NCBI GenBank assembly: GCA_963921195.1
Contig: OY992537.1
Span: forward strand, 34,705,410 to 34,769,409
Direction: 5' to 3'
Origin: Pegoplata infirma
Taxonomy: Eukaryota > Arthropoda > Insecta > Diptera > Anthomyiidae
DNA: 64,000 nucleotides
The translations under genes and the position numbers were made by a program. A model generated the notes under the pieces. It searched no databases, had not been told where the DNA came from, and saw only the letters and a program-made list of their open reading frames with translations. Positions 20,012-32,542 of the stretch are shown piece after piece; position 1 is the first letter of the stretch; each line of letters starts with the position of its first letter.

Positions 20012-20575
20012 CTAGTAATTTAATAGCTACTCATTAACATAACTGATCACAAACTAATTATACCCCCTTATTCTTTAGTAGCGTACACAATAAAAGGAAG
20101 TTAAATTTAATTGAGCGTATTGCAAGAAACGTGCATGAAATTGTGCATTTCATACATCAACCAAACCAGACGTAATTTTAAATTAACATTTTATTATTTA
20201 ACAAAAATTATTTAATATTTTTAATTTTCATGTGTTTAAATATTTTTAAATCACGAATATACATTTGTCTAATTTCAATTTTCAAAAAACAGTGTCATTG
20301 TCAAGTTTTGTGTACATTTGTTTTTAATCTTTTATATTATGATGAGATTTTTGGGTAATGTGCAGATATTTATTAATAATCCAAAAGCAACAAAAATTGT
20401 CACAAATGCAAATTTTTATTTTTTTATTTTTTGGCCAAAGATGCATGAAGAGCATCAGATTCAATTTGAAGGTTAAAAAACTGTTGCAAAAATTTTTGGC
20501 CAGAGATTAATGATTTAATGTTTTTTGGTTATAGAAATTACAAAGAAATCATATAAGAAAAAAAAAATCTATGAA
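20012..20575. other. AT-rich intronic stretch, nothing recognised
   Basis: No coding or repeat structure that I can support. Confidence 0.4.
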
Positions 20576-20579
20576 ATAT

Positions 20580-22125
20580 ATCCCTTATAAAGAAACAATG
20601 AGATAAAATTTAAAAGGCCTCAATTAACCCAAAAAATAAAATAAATAAATCTAAGTAAATGTATATAGCAACTTAAAACCTCAAAACCAATAAAAAGCTC
20701 AAAATTCAACCTTAACTTTAAAACTGAAAGCTTTAACATTGCAATAAAACTGTAACATCTTTCTAAATTTTTAAAGAAAGCTAGAATCAGTATTTAAAAA
20801 ACCACGAAAAAGTGAGAAACTGAAAATCTTAAAGTCTGAGATAAAAGTTAAAAACCCGAAATAAGGGTCTTAAGTCAGGCTAAATTTTCACAAACTAATA
20901 TAAAATCTCAGAAACTTCTTTGAAGCTTTAATCTGAGATAAAAGTTAAAAAACTTTATAAAAGTTCAATAATCACAATAAAGCATTAAACCAAAAGTAAA
21001 GTTTAAGCTGAGATTAAAATCAAACTAATATAAAAGCTTAGAAACCATGATGAAGTTTTAATCTGGGATAAACGTTAAAAAAATTTGTATAAAAATTCAG
21101 TAACCACAATAAAGCTTTAAAGCGAAAATAAAGCTCTAAGCTGCGATTAAAATCAAAGGATTCAATACTACTGATATAAAACTTCAAATACAGAGATAAA
21201 AGCGTTCTTCTCAATATAAACTGGCAAAAAACCTCAAAACAGTTTAAGGCTTTCAATTTTTTTTTTTTTTTATTTTTATTTTTTGAACATTATATGAAAT
21301 AACATCTCATAGTAAATTTTTTTCATTTTAGACTTACATTATACAATTTTTGTGAAGAACATCGACATTTAATAAAAAAAAGAAATGTGACATATAAATA
21401 AATTTGTGATTCTAAAAAATTCAACATCGGCATTTTATAAAAAAAGAAAATTAAATATGATATTTATAAAAATTTTTGATTCTTAAAAATTTTTTCTATG
21501 CACCGAAAACAATCCGTACAACATTTTACGAAATAAAATTTCGTTCTAAGTTTTTTTTTTTTTTTAATATACGACTTTTAAATAAAAGCTCAAAAATACA
21601 AATAAATCTTTAATGAATCAAAAATCAACATAAAAGCTATAATGAAACTTTAAACTGGCATTAAAGCTTAAAAACTGAAATCAAAACTTAACCACGAAAC
21701 CAATAGTTCAAAATTCGAAAATTCTTGGTTTTTTATGTACTTTTCAAAAATGATATAAACTCAAAAATCACATTAAAGCTCTGAACTAAAAATAATCATG
21801 AATCGAGATATAAGATCCAAATAGTGAAAAAGCATTTACTAATATTTAAAGCAAAAGTTTTAATAAAACTTAAACGTAAATAAAAGCTCTCTTATCAATA
21901 TGAACTGGAATAAAAGCTTTAAAACCAAGTTTAAAGCTAATAAATCCCAAAAATTTTCTACGCCGCAAAATTTTATAGAACATTATACGAAATAACATCC
22001 CTCGGTCAATTTTTTTCGCTTCAGACTCTAAGTAGACAATTTTGATGAAGAACATTGACATTAAAAAAAATCTGACATTTGATTAAAAAAAATTTGTGAT
22101 CCTTAAAAACCCTAGTAAAAAAAGA
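20580..22125. repeat. Degenerate AAAGCTTAAAAACC-type tandem region with duplicated block
   Basis: Many imperfect 25-40-bp units containing ATAAAAGCTTAAAAAC or AAAGCTCAAAA. A ~145-bp block (GAACATTATATGAAATAACATC... to TTTGTGATTCT) at 21280-21425 recurs at 21967-22110, so a ~690-bp segment was duplicated. Confidence 0.6.
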
Positions 22126-22135
22126 AAAAAAGTTC

Positions 22136-22617
22136 ATGACTAAATATTTCCCAAATATGGCGGATACAATTACTTTAAAAATTATCTGCGGGTATATTTT
22201 TTGATCTATCGGGATAACCTTATATATAATGTGATACGTGAATTGGGTCTATATAATTATATCAGTTGGAGAAAACTGATACGATTAAATATAATTTAAA
22301 CCCATTATAACTCATCATATATTGCTCCTTATAACGTCATATAAGTTGGATAACATTGTATATAATCATATGCACTTTATGTAATGTTATATACAAAAAT
22401 ATGTTCTTTATGTATAGCAATATCTAACCATATATATTTATGTCTTATAGTCTCAATTTATTTTATATTGTATCAGTCCGGATCATACTGATAAAACCAG
22501 ATAGACCCATTTTACGTATCATATTATATATAAGACTATCTGTTCAGATCATGTAGGATAACCGAGGATAATATTTGAAACAATTGTGTCCACCATATTT
22601 GGGATATAATTTGTCAC
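22136..22617. mobile_element. MITE with long TIRs around TTCCCAAATATGGYGGA
   Basis: Left ATGACTAAATATTTCCCAAA and right inverse GTGACAAATTATATCCCAAA extend through about 55 bp of terminal inverted repeat. The centre holds ATATAAT-rich short palindromes. No clear target duplication. Confidence 0.6.
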
Positions 22618-22625
22618 GGCTATAT

Positions 22626-23714
22626 ATGAGGCATTCCACACCAAATGTCCCGCTACAGAAAAACATGTGTCCCGTAAATTTCTGAATAGGTTGTTTGGAT
22701 AGCCCTATATGTAACTAAGAAAATTGCGTTTTTGGTTTTTCAAATTTTCGAAAACTGGGCTTAGGAGGCGTGGTCAAATATTGGAAAAATGGTAAAATTT
22801 GTGGCGAGTTGCCTTGATTAAATATTTATCACATTAAAACGGAATGCACCACAATGTCAAAAATTTACGTTCTTATATAGTTTTGTATGGGCTATCGATT
22901 AAAATTTTTTTTTTTTGGAAAATTTTCAGAACCCGTTCTGAAATTTTCCATTTTTTAAAAAAGTCAATTGATCAAAAATCCGGCCACTTTTTTTTTCTTT
23001 TTTATTTATTTTTTTAAAAGTTTAGATGTTTGTCCATCCACACAAAAAAAATCAGAAACACGTTCATATTTTTTTTCGAGAAAATCGCATTTGAACTTTA
23101 AATTTCATAACAATTTTGTTATTTGCTTGTATTTCTTTGTTATAAAGTTGCGAATGAGTAATATTAATTGCATAAATATTCGTCATACGCTCTGTTGACA
23201 CAAGAAAATACAAGCAAATTACTAAATTGTTATGAAATTTAAAGTTCAAATGCGATTTTCTCGAAAAAAAAAGATGAACGTGTTTCTGATTTTTTTTGTG
23301 TGGATGGACAAACATCTAAACTTTTAAAAAAATAAATAAAAAAGAAAAAAAAAAGTGGCCGGATTTTTGATAAATTGACTTTTTTAAAAAATGGAAAATT
23401 TCAGAACGGGTTCTGAAAATTTTCCAAAAAAAAAAAAATTAATCGATAGCCCATACAAAACTATATAAGAACGTAAATTTTTGACATTGTGGTGCATTCC
23501 GTTTTAATGTGATAAATATTTAATCAAGGCAACTCGCCACAAATTTGACTATTTTTCCAATATTTGACCACGCCTCCTAAGCCCAGTTTTTGAAAAATTT
23601 AAAAACCAAAAACGCAATTTTCTAAGTTCCATATAGGGCTATCCATATCACCTATTCAGAAGTTTACGGTACACATGTTTTTTTTCGCTGGACATTTGGT
23701 GTGGAATGCCTCAT
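22626..23714. mobile_element. Foldback element family A, copy 1 (~1.09 kb palindrome)
   Basis: ATGAGGCATTCCACACCAAA at the left is exactly inverted at the right end. The arms pair almost throughout (about 22626-23150 and 23190-23714), leaving a small centre with ATTAATTGCATAAATATTCG. Flanks agree as AT (or ATAT), but the palindromic edge makes the duplication ambiguous. No transposase frame; mirror-image frames on both strands are only products of the palindrome. Confidence 0.85.
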
Positions 23715-23819
23715 ATAACTCTTTTTTACTCGGGAATGCAACATTTACAAAAAAAAAATCTGGTATTTTATTTAAAAAAATGTTTGATTTATTTTCCTAT
23801 GCACCAAACTTTTAGTGTA

Positions 23820-24405
23820 AAGCAAAAATGTCTCAGAATCTGAGACTTTTTCTATAGAAAAAATATCTCAGAATCTGAGACTTTTTCTATAGAAAAAATG
23901 TCTCAGAATCTGCGAATTTTTCTATAGGAAAAATGTCTCAAAATCTAAGACTTATTTTATAGGAAAAATATCTCAAAATCTAAGACTTTTTCAATAGGAA
24001 AAATGTCCCAAAATCTGAAACTTTTTCTGTAGAAAAAAAAATTGAGACTTGTTTACAGGAAAAAGGCCGCAGAATCTAAGACTTTTTCTGTAAGAAAAAG
24101 TGCCAGAATCTTAGACTTTTTCTTTAAAAAAAAGTTACAAAATCTGAGACTTTTCTATAGGAAAAATGTCTCAGAATCTGAGACTTTTTCTATAGGAAAA
24201 ATGGAAAAAAAATCCCAAAATCTGAAACTTTTTCTGTAGAAAAAAAGAATTTGAGACTTGTTTGCAGGAAAAAGGTCACAGTATCTGAGACTTTTGGAAA
24301 AACTTCTCAGAATCTAAAACTTTTTTTATACGAAACATGTCTAAGAATTGGAGACCTTTTTTAAAGGAAAAATATTCAAAAATGCCTAAGCAAAAAAGTC
24401 TCAGA
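23820..24405. repeat. 35-bp satellite, array 2 left part
   Basis: About 16 units of the TCTCAGAATCTGAGA / TTTTTCTATAGAAAAA type. It resumes at 27090-27270, on the other side of the element 24412-27089. Confidence 0.8.
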
Positions 24406-25020
24406 TTCTAACAAGGGAAGTATCTCAACCCTTATGAACCGATTTACCTGAAACTTAAATTATATATTAAAGAGACAATTCTAAGGTTGGGGTGTCTCGG
24501 CTTATCGTCCATATCGGGAATTTAATGGTTCAAAACATTGGTCAAAAAATGGCGAAAAAATCGTTTTTTGAATTTTTCAGCCATTTCGTTTTAAGAAACT
24601 ATATGATGTTTTCATATGAGAAGAAAGGTTTTTTTATGCCTATCCATAACCTTGTAAAAATTCGGCTTCTTTAAATATTTTTTTCAGGAAAATGTGTATA
24701 TTTTGGGGGGTACATATGTGAAGACATAGACCTACGATATCCATATGGATAAGAAATAATAATAAACAGTAATGAGATTTATTGAAAAAAATCAAATTTA
24801 ACTGTTCAAAAATATTTTTTCAAACAAAAATTAAAAATAACAGTTTGAAATGATTTATATAAATATCTGTTCAAAATAACAGAAATAAAAAACTTTTATT
24901 TTTTATAACTGTTTTATAACTCTTTGAGCCTTAAAGAACTCGAATTATTAAAATAAAACAACAATAAACGCATGCAGAAGAATCATATTGATATCTAATA
25001 CTTCATTCATTGATTTAAAG

Positions 25021-26568
25021 CAAGGTTGGCAATCGAAACGAATAACGGTATCGATATCGGTATTGGTATCGTTTTTTTATTTATTTCGGTATCGGTATCG
25101 ATTACGGTATTTGAGTTGAATCGGTTACGGTATTACCGATACCGAAACGTCAATACCGGTACGTACCTGTATTATCAAAAAAATGCTAAAGTATAAAAAA
25201 AACATATAAAAACTTTAAAAAAAATTTGTAAAAACAAGTAGAAAAGTTAAATTCGACTTGGACGAATCCATCAATACCCTCCACAATGCCCTTCTAAAGT
25301 GATAGTTAATTTTCTAACGTGAATCAAATTAACAATTTTGATTTGAAATATTTTATTTTGAGTAAAAAACTTTTTTCAGTAATTTTTAAAAAAAAAAAAT
25401 TATATTTTTTTGAGTGTAAATTATTTTTCGAGTGTAAGTTTTTTTTATTTATTATAAAAGTTTTTGTGAGTGACAAGAATACTTTGTAAAATATTTTCGT
25501 GACTTATTAATTTTTTTAAAGCTGGTTTAACGTTTTTTCCAACAAGTGAATTTAAGGTGAAACCAATCTGAAATTCACGATTTTCTTAATAACTTTTGAA
25601 CCACTGACCGATTTGGCTGAAATTCAATACGAACCAGGCCAGGGGACCGCAAATATATATGCCAAGCTTCAGCATCCTCAGGATGCCTTTCGAAAGTTGG
25701 CGTGCTTTTTTATCTCGAAAATTTACGAAAACTAACTTAACTTTTGAAGCACATTACTGGTTTTGCTGGATATTTTCCTATCTCTTTAGTACATAAATAT
25801 AAGGCCGTGTCGGTTTTTACCTTTACTTTTTGTTTGATCTGAAAAGGGTCCATCCCTCATCGCGGTTAAAGTAAAAACCCCAACAAATTACATATTTCAT
25901 CTTATTTCTAGGCAACCAAGTTTTTTTTGTTGGTGTTATCTATTTTGAAAAATAGGTATTTCCTGTCTAGACAATCTCACATTCAAAAATATTGCAAACA
26001 ATTTTTTTCGCGAATTATGGGACTTTCATGGACGATTTCTACGAGTTAAGCCACTTCAAAAAATTATACTATGGTGGAAAACCTCCTGCTAGTATTCCAA
26101 ATGCCTTCCCCGAAGTCCTGTATATATCAAAAAAATCCTTGGACACCCACATCACGGATTAAATAAAAATCACCAAAAAACTATACTATACAAAAGGAGT
26201 CCAGAAAGTTTCTATTGGGAGTCAAAATGAATCGTGAAAATCAATAATTTTCTTTGCTCTCGCATCGCGATTGAAGTGTCTTTTTAAAATTTTATTTAAT
26301 TCACGATGTGGGTGCCAAAAGATTTTTTTGATTTTTATGAGACTTCGGTGAGGCATTTGGAGTACGATTTTTCATTTACAAAAACAAAAAAATTTACAAA
26401 CTTTCTATTAATTTTTTTTGTAAAAAAATATAGTTTTTAAGAAAACCCGTTTCAATACCGGTACGTACCGATACCGAAGGAAAAGGTTTTTGGATACCGG
26501 TATCCGATTCAATTTAAAGGGTTTTGAAACGGATAACGGTATTGAAAAGGTATCGATTGCCAACATTG
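25021..26568. mobile_element. hAT-type non-autonomous element, 8-bp target duplication
   Basis: TIRs CAAGGTTGGCAATCGA and (inverse) CAATGTTGGCAATCGA. Exact 8-bp duplication ATTTAAAG at 25013-25020 and 26569-26576. Subterminal regions repeat CGGTATCGATA/ACCGATACCG. A DINE-like element lies inside. No transposase is visible. Confidence 0.8.
25231..25790 (-). mobile_element. DINE-like element nested in the hAT element
   Basis: Starts AAAACAAGTAGAAAAGTTAA and continues with CGACTTGGACGAATCC and ATACCCTCCACAATGCCC, as in 34714-35567. The distal boundary is unclear. Confidence 0.55.
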
Positions 26569-27089
26569 ATTTAAAGATATAAACTTTGATTGATTTTTTT
26601 TTAAAATAACTGTTATAACAGTTATTTACTCAAATAAATATAAAATAAAAGTTATTTTAGATTGTTTTAACAAAAAGTTTTTAATAACTGTTATTTTTTA
26701 CTGTTATTGAAAAAATCAAAAAAATAAATGTTATTGCAAATTTTAACACGGGACATCTCTAGAAGTCTTTTCATATATAAAATACTAAGTTTGGACAACA
26801 TTCGTTTCATGATTTTTTTAAAACAAAAAGACACATATAACTGTTATATTTGGTCTCTGAATAATCTTTATTAAATTTAAGTCGACCCGTATTTTTGCCC
26901 TAGATGATATTCCTGTTAGTTCGGAAGTTATAAAGATTTTTCCGAAGGTCAACATGGTTTCATAAGGGGACAACGAAATTTTTAAATACCGATATAGCCG
27001 ATAAGCCGAGACACCCCAACCTTAAAATCGTCTCTTTAATATATATTTTAAGTTTCAGGCAAATTGGTTCGGTTGAGATACTTCCCTTG

Positions 27090-27270
27090 CAAGACATTTT
27101 TCGTAAAGAAAAAGTCTTAGATTCTAAGACATTTTTTCTATAGAAAAGCATTTCTTTACAAAAAATTACTCAGAATCAGAATTTGTTATGTACGAAGAAT
27201 TTCTTCTATTAAAAAATTCTCAGATTTAGACTTTTTTTACGACAAATGTATTAGAATCTGAGAGTTTCGT
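27090..27270. repeat. 35-bp satellite, array 2 right part
   Basis: Decayed units, including AAAAAGTCTTAGATTCTAAG and TTTTTTCTATAGAAAA, directly abutting the terminal inverted repeat of the element to its left. Confidence 0.65.
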
Positions 27271-27708
27271 CTACATAGAAAATTTAAAATTTTCTTAAAA
27301 AACAAATTTAAAAAAAATTGATATAAATGGAAATACGATCATGAAGAAGGTCTCATTTTTTATTGAAAAATCAGCTGCAGTGGTTTGGCAAAATCTACTA
27401 AATTTTGTGGTTTTATAGCTTTTCCATCACTTGTTTTTCAAAAAAAACAGTTTCGGTTTATTTGCTTGTCCGACGACGCTGAATGGATGATTTTTTTATT
27501 CGAAGTAAAAAAATAGTTCCCCCCCCCAAAAACTCAAAATCTGTACCCGCCACTGGGATAATAAAATTTTACTTAAAATAAAAAATCAATAAAAAATCTT
27601 TAAAGCTCTTTTGAGCTTTTATCTAAGTTTCAAAGTCTTAATGTAAGTTAAAAACTTAATTGAGATTTTTAAGTTTTTATCTTAATAGTCGATCTTCTGA
27701 GTAGTATA

Positions 27709-27856
27709 TTCTAGCTCGAGGTAATTTTTCCTCTACTAATCGAAACTAAAAAAAAAAAAATTCTGTTTTAAATTTAATAATGGAATCTGACAAACTCCGA
27801 TTCTATGAGAATATCATAATTTTAATAAATGAAGGAAAAATTACCTCGAGCTAGAA
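27709..27856. mobile_element. 148-bp palindromic MITE with TTCTAGCTCGAGG ends
   Basis: TTCTAGCTCGAGGTAATTTT inverted at both ends, with TA flanks (27707-27708, 27857-27858). Same terminus as 8922-9543 and 50005. Confidence 0.7.
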
Positions 27857-27859
27857 TAA

Positions 27860-29390
27860 ACCTACTCAAAATATAATATTTTAAAGGTTGAATAAAAATG
27901 TTTTTGAAATTTTTGATCATTCTCGGGTTTTGAGAATTAGGTTTAAATTTTTGCTTTTATCTTGCCTTTTGAATAAAAATAAAAAAGTTAAAAACCATTA
28001 TAACAGTTTTTGCGAGCTTTCATTTATATTTTTAAGCTTTTTGTCCGGGTTTTTAACAATTTAACTTAAAAAAGTTCAGTAAAATTTTTAAATTTTTCTA
28101 CTGTAAACATAAATCATCAAAAAAATTGTCCAAAACGTAGTTATTGCAAGTCATAGCCTGTCATAAATCCAATAAGACCTGTTAATTTGTTTAGTTTATT
28201 AAATTTTCCTATTCCCCACAATATTTTTCCGACATCATTCATTATTGCATTAAAATGTCATATAGAATTTATTACCCTCTAACATGCATTTTATTATGCA
28301 TATGATAAATGAGTTTAAATATTTTTAAATTAAGCTGTTATATCTAATGATGTTAGTTAGATAAACTGAATGTTCATACATACATAGGTATTAATAAAGT
28401 TGTTAGCATGGAATATTTTATAAAATTTAATTTTATTTTTTAAAGCAATTTTTGTCGTCTCTGCTAAAAAGCCACATGCATGAAAATGTATTGTCGTAAA
28501 TTGTTTGTAGTTTTTAATGCATTTTTACAATTTTTTATTTAAATATTTTATTTTGATTTTTTATTTCAACATTTTACCACGACAATTTTTCTTCAATTAC
28601 TTATTGCTTTTTGTGGTTTTACTGTTTGTTATTTGTAGTTATTGTGTGGAGTTTATTTTTTTTTTTGAACAATATAAAAATAAACAAATTAAAATATAAA
28701 ATTAAATAATTCAGCTTGGCCGAAACGATCAGTGCCCTTAATAACACAGTGCAACAGCCAATATGGGAATGGGATAACAACAAAATCAAATAAAAGTAGA
28801 CATTTTCCGTAACAAAACCGTCAAGGTTTTTTTAGTTTACTGTGAGATTTTTTGACACGCATTTGAAGTTTTTAAACTATTGTTATAATCACTTGAATAC
28901 TGTATAAGAGGCGTTTACTTAATATTTAAATAATACGCGACAGTCAACTTTCATTTGCTTTTGGTTTAATCCCAGTCCGATTCGAAAAGTTCGATTTTGT
29001 ATCACAGTGCAATTAGAACAGTAAAGTAAAGCAAAAATAAGTTTAAACTGTTAATTTTTCGCCGACCTACAAATTTTTTGAAATTTTTTTAATATTTTCC
29101 ATAGTTTATCAAAATTTTTCAGAATTTTGTCGCTACGTATGTAATAAATCGAATTATCAGTCTATAACAGCTTCTCGATCGATTTTAAGTCGATTTTAAG
29201 ATCTCTATCTGTGTGTTGAAATCCTTTTTTTCGACACTACGATGAGTTATGGTTTTCCTCATCAGATGTTGTTTAAATATTTTCGAAATCGCTCAAGTAG
29301 ATAAAAAGTTATGAGGGAAAACGTAAATTTCACACCGATTTTCTCAACATAACATTAAAACAGTAAAATTTTTGTTAATCTGTTCTCAGG
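27860..29390. other. AT-rich intronic stretch, nothing recognised
   Basis: Mostly apparently unique intron sequence. No coding exon, RNA gene or repeat of the families found elsewhere. Confidence 0.4.
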
Positions 29391-29394
29391 TTAT

Positions 29395-29576
29395 ACAAAA
29401 AGCTACACAAAAAACCCTTGTCAAATTACTAGAAAAAGTCATGTAAATTTTACCAATATTTGACAGTTTCCCTTGTTTTATAACAAAAAATTTTTGATCA
29501 AAATTTACATTTTTTTTGTAATTTTACAATTTTTTTTTTGTAATTTTACAAATTTCCAAGGTTTTTTACAAAAAAA
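29395..29576. mobile_element. CTTGTAAAATTACAAG-type MITE fragment
   Basis: CCCTTGTCAAATTACTAG, TTGTAATTTTACAA and AATTTCCAAGG motifs of the family at 1335-1768. Confidence 0.45.
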
Positions 29577-30310
29577 TGCCCGCGAATTTTGTACTCTTGC
29601 CAAAACATTAAATCATGATAATGTTTTGCGGAAGATTTGGGTGTACTTGTCAAAGCAGTTTTTTTTTGGAAAAAATAATGTTATATTACTTTGCTATTCC
29701 ATGCAAAACGATTTGAAATATCAGTCGAGGACCTCATTAAAAAACTAAAAGAGCTGTACATTTCGTAAGTGAGTGCAAAAATAAGTGCAAAAAAGTGTTT
29801 TTAGATTTTGGAGAGTTTAAAAATTCGGCACCAAAGAATATACTACTCTCACTTGTTTTATGTACATTTGATAAACAAATGGAAAATTTTTATGCGAAAA
29901 GCTTAGACTTGGTGAAAAAGTAGTTTTGGTAAAAAAAAAAGATTTTTTCACGAAAAACAAAATTATGTTAAAAAAAATTTAATGAACCCAAAATTTTTGG
30001 TGAAAAAAAATTATGATCAAAAAAGTTTTTGATAAATTTTTTTTGATGACAAGGAAAATTTTTAGATGTAAAAAAAAATGATGAAAAAAAATATGAAAAA
30101 AAAAAATTTTGTGAGAAAAAAATTGATAATATCAAATTTGATGAAAAAATTGATGAAAAATATATGATAAAAAACAAAATATGAAAAAAAAAAATTGATG
30201 AAAACAAAAAAAAATGATAAAAAAATTAACGAAAAAAAAATTTTATGAAAAAAAAAATTTTTGATGAAAAAAAAAATTTGATGAAAAAAAAATTAATGAA
30301 AAAGTGGACC
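29577..30310 (+). repeat. Uninterrupted composite repeat (empty site for 10611-12592)
   Basis: Same order as 10252-10610 plus 12593 onward: a DINE-like end with GATTCGGCAC-type hairpin, TTATGCGAAAAGCTTAGACT reading straight through, then a GATGAAAAAAAATTT array. Confidence 0.75.
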
Positions 30311-30345
30311 CCGTTTATTAATTACTGATCCACAATGGTTTCTAC

Positions 30346-30683
30346 TAAAGATGCTCGCGTGACACGAATTTTTCGTGATTCACGTGATTCACTCGTGATC
30401 GTGAGTGAAATTTATTTTTACTCACGTGATCGTGAGTGCGCATCATTAGTAAAAATAGTTTCATGCGTGAGCGTGCGTAAGTGAGTAATTTTTGTTTGAT
30501 GATTTTTTTGTGCTGTCTGAAGTAGAAAACAAGTAAGAAAATTGTCATAATATTTAATTTTGGGGGTAATTAATACAAAATTTTGATTTATATAAATTTT
30601 TATGATTGTTTTTTAGGAAAGTATATACTTTTTGTGCAAGAAATCAAAAAGAGTAAAATAAAAATTTCACGCGCCCATCTCTA
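30346..30683. mobile_element. hAT-type MITE, CACGTGATCGTGAGTG family
   Basis: Ends TAAAGATGCTCGCGTG and CACGCGCCCATCTCTA. 8-bp duplication with one mismatch, GTTTCTAC (30338-30345) and ATTTCTAC (30684-30691). The interior is made of CACGTGA and GTGAGTG motifs. Confidence 0.7.
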
Positions 30684-30690
30684 ATTTCTA

Positions 30691-30901
30691 CACACAGAAA
30701 ATAAATTTTCCAGTTTCCAACTAAGCACTTAATATAGGTTATCACAATTAAATATTGGCAATCACAACTAAATAATGTTGATATAACTGACTTTTAATTG
30801 TAACAACTAAAAAATTCGGTTGTCACAGCCAAGTATAGAAGCAGCAACCGAATTTTGAGTTGAAAATAAAAACTTCAGTTGGAAATTTATATTTCTGTGT
30901 G
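30691..30901. mobile_element. TA-type MITE, CACACAGAAA ends, TTGTCACAAC iterons
   Basis: TIRs CACACAGAAAATAAATTTTC and its inverse, with TA flanks (30689-30690, 30902-30903). The inside repeats CAACCGAATTTTGAG and its inverse. The neighbouring hAT element used its first base as part of the target, so it arrived later. Confidence 0.75.
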
Positions 30902-30941
30902 TAAGACATTCTAGCGATATTCATCCGTCCGTCTGTCTGCA

Positions 30942-31156
30942 CACAATAAATCTCCAATTGAATTTTTCAGTTGCATCAACTCAAAATTCGGTTGTTGTTA
31001 CTATGTTCGGTTGTGACAACCGAATTTTATGTCTTTTTTTCAAGTAAAAGCCAGTTATATCAATCATATTCAGTTGTGACAACCTATAGGTAAGTGTTTC
31101 AGCCAAATTTTTATTGCATCAATTGACTTTGAAACTGACCAATTTCTTCTCTGTGT
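30942..31156. mobile_element. Second TTGTCACAAC-type MITE
   Basis: CACACAATAAATCTCC at the left and CAATTTCTTCTCTGTGT at the right, with GGTTGTGACAACCGAATTTT inside. A relative of 30691-30901, more diverged. Confidence 0.6.
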
Positions 31157-31383
31157 ACGTAGAAAGCAAGATGCAGTCCAACCCAAAAGAGCTGTAAATT
31201 TGGTAAAAGATCAAAGTCGAATCTAAGACATTCGTCTGTCAGCTCGTCTGTGGAAAGCACACCGCTTTTGCATACCAAAAAAACTAGACTACTGAAATTA
31301 TGTCGTATGTTCATAGACCGGTCAAGTTCTTCAATGGACAAAATCGAACCAGCAGAAAGAAGCTTTTCCATGAAAAACTAAAC

Positions 31384-31945
31384 CAGAGATGGGCGCGTGA
31401 GTGATTTTAAAATGATTTTTAACATTTTTGAATGACGCACGCTCACTCATGAGCATATTTTTTCTACTCACAATCACGTGAGTAAATTTAATACAATTCA
31501 CACTCACGTGCAATCACGCAACCTTCACTCACACTCACGTTGACTCACACACACGAAATTCTTATTTATATAAAAAAAAATTGCAAAAACTGAAATTTCA
31601 AAAATTTTTCAAAATTTTCAGCAAAATTTAAAGTTCAGCGAAATTTTAAATTTGTTTTTGCTTTTTTCGCGACGAAATCTCAAGTTAAGCCAAATCTTTC
31701 AATTTTTTGTTGCTTTTGTTTGGTACGAAGGGAAATATGAAAAGAAAATAAATCACGCAAACTCACGCAAAATAATCGACTCACGCACACTCACTCACGC
31801 AAAAATCTTACTCAAGCACACTTACTCACGCAATTTTTTCTCCACTCACACTCACTCACAATCACGTGAGTAAAATTGAATTCAGTCACACTCACGTGTG
31901 ATTACGCGTGAATCACGCTCTAATCTGCTCATGTGCCCATCTCTT
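31384..31945. mobile_element. hAT-type MITE with GTGAGTG iterons, exact 8-bp duplication
   Basis: Ends CAGAGATGGGCGCGTGAGTG and GTGCCCATCTCTT, with target duplication AACTAAAC at 31376-31383 and 31946-31953. The empty site is visible in the DINE-like copy at 40183-40192. The interior is dense ACTCACGCA/TGAGTGAGTG sequence. Confidence 0.8.
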
Positions 31946-32164
31946 AACTAAACCAACCTTTGAAAAATGCCAACTTGGATTCAGAGGACTTAACAATTTA
32001 TTTTTTTCGGTCCGCCCCTACAGTGGGCGTGGATATAAAAAATTACCAAATTATATTGCAAAAAGATTTTTTTTAGTATTAAAGATTTGGCGCAGCCGCA
32101 TTACCCACTCTCTTTTGCTAAACAAATGGAACATTTTGTGTGTCAGAAGATTTTCTGACTTGGT

Positions 32165-32542
32165 GAAAAAAACTAAAAGAGATGTAAATTTGGTAAATAA
32201 GTCCATTACATAAGTGCAAAAAAGGCTTTTTTACATTTTGGAGAGTGTAAATGATTTGGCACAGAAGAATTTAACACTCTCACTTGTTTATTGTACATTT
32301 GTTAAACAAATGGAACATTTTTATGTCAAAACTTTCGACTCGGTGAAAATTAGTTTTGGTAAAAAAATAAGAAAATAAATTAAAAGGAAAATATTTTGAT
32401 GAAAAAAAAAAATCATGAAAAAAAAAATTTGATGAAAACAAAAAGTTTTATAAAAAAAAAATATAAAAAAAAATTTTGATAAAAAAAATTTTTGATAAAA
32501 AAAAATTGAAAAAAAAAACTCATGCATAAAAAATTTTTTGAT
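32165..32542 (+). repeat. Composite repeat copy with GATGAAAAAAA array
   Basis: AACTAAAAGAGATGTAAATT, GAGAGTGTAAATGATTTGGC and TAACACTCTCACTTGTTTA, then TCGACTCGGTGAAAATTAG and an A-rich array: the same layout as 29577-30310. Confidence 0.6.

Larger units (their letters stand above)
24412..27089. mobile_element. 2.7-kb element with ~120-bp TIRs (CAAGGGAAGTATCTCAACC), unknown family
   Basis: Left (24412-24535) and right (26968-27089) ends are inverted copies including GAAACTTAAA, TTAAAGAGAC and GGTTGGGGTGTCTCGGCTTA. It splits the 35-bp satellite. The interior carries a nested hAT element (25021-26568) and TTATTTTTAACTGTTAT-type repeats. No transposase frame is seen. Confidence 0.65.
30902..32100 (+). 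mobile_element. DINE-like element with two nested MITEs
   Basis: AAGACATTCTAGCGATATTC and CCGTCCGTCTGTCTG at 30904, then ATGCAGTCCAACCC, then (after 31945) AACTAAACCAACCTTTGAAA follow the order of the copies at 39890-40327 and 57914-58462. MITEs at about 30942-31156 and 31384-31945 interrupt it. Confidence 0.6.

Noticed and set aside
22968..23315. Similar peptides encoded on opposite strands at 22968-23198 and 23064-23315
   Set aside because: A direct consequence of the palindrome of the foldback element; composition is low-complexity and there is no transposase motif.
25260..26450. LTR retrotransposon or virus-like remnant between the inverted ends
   Set aside because: No gag-pol or other viral motif in any frame; the content is DINE-like and simple repeats.
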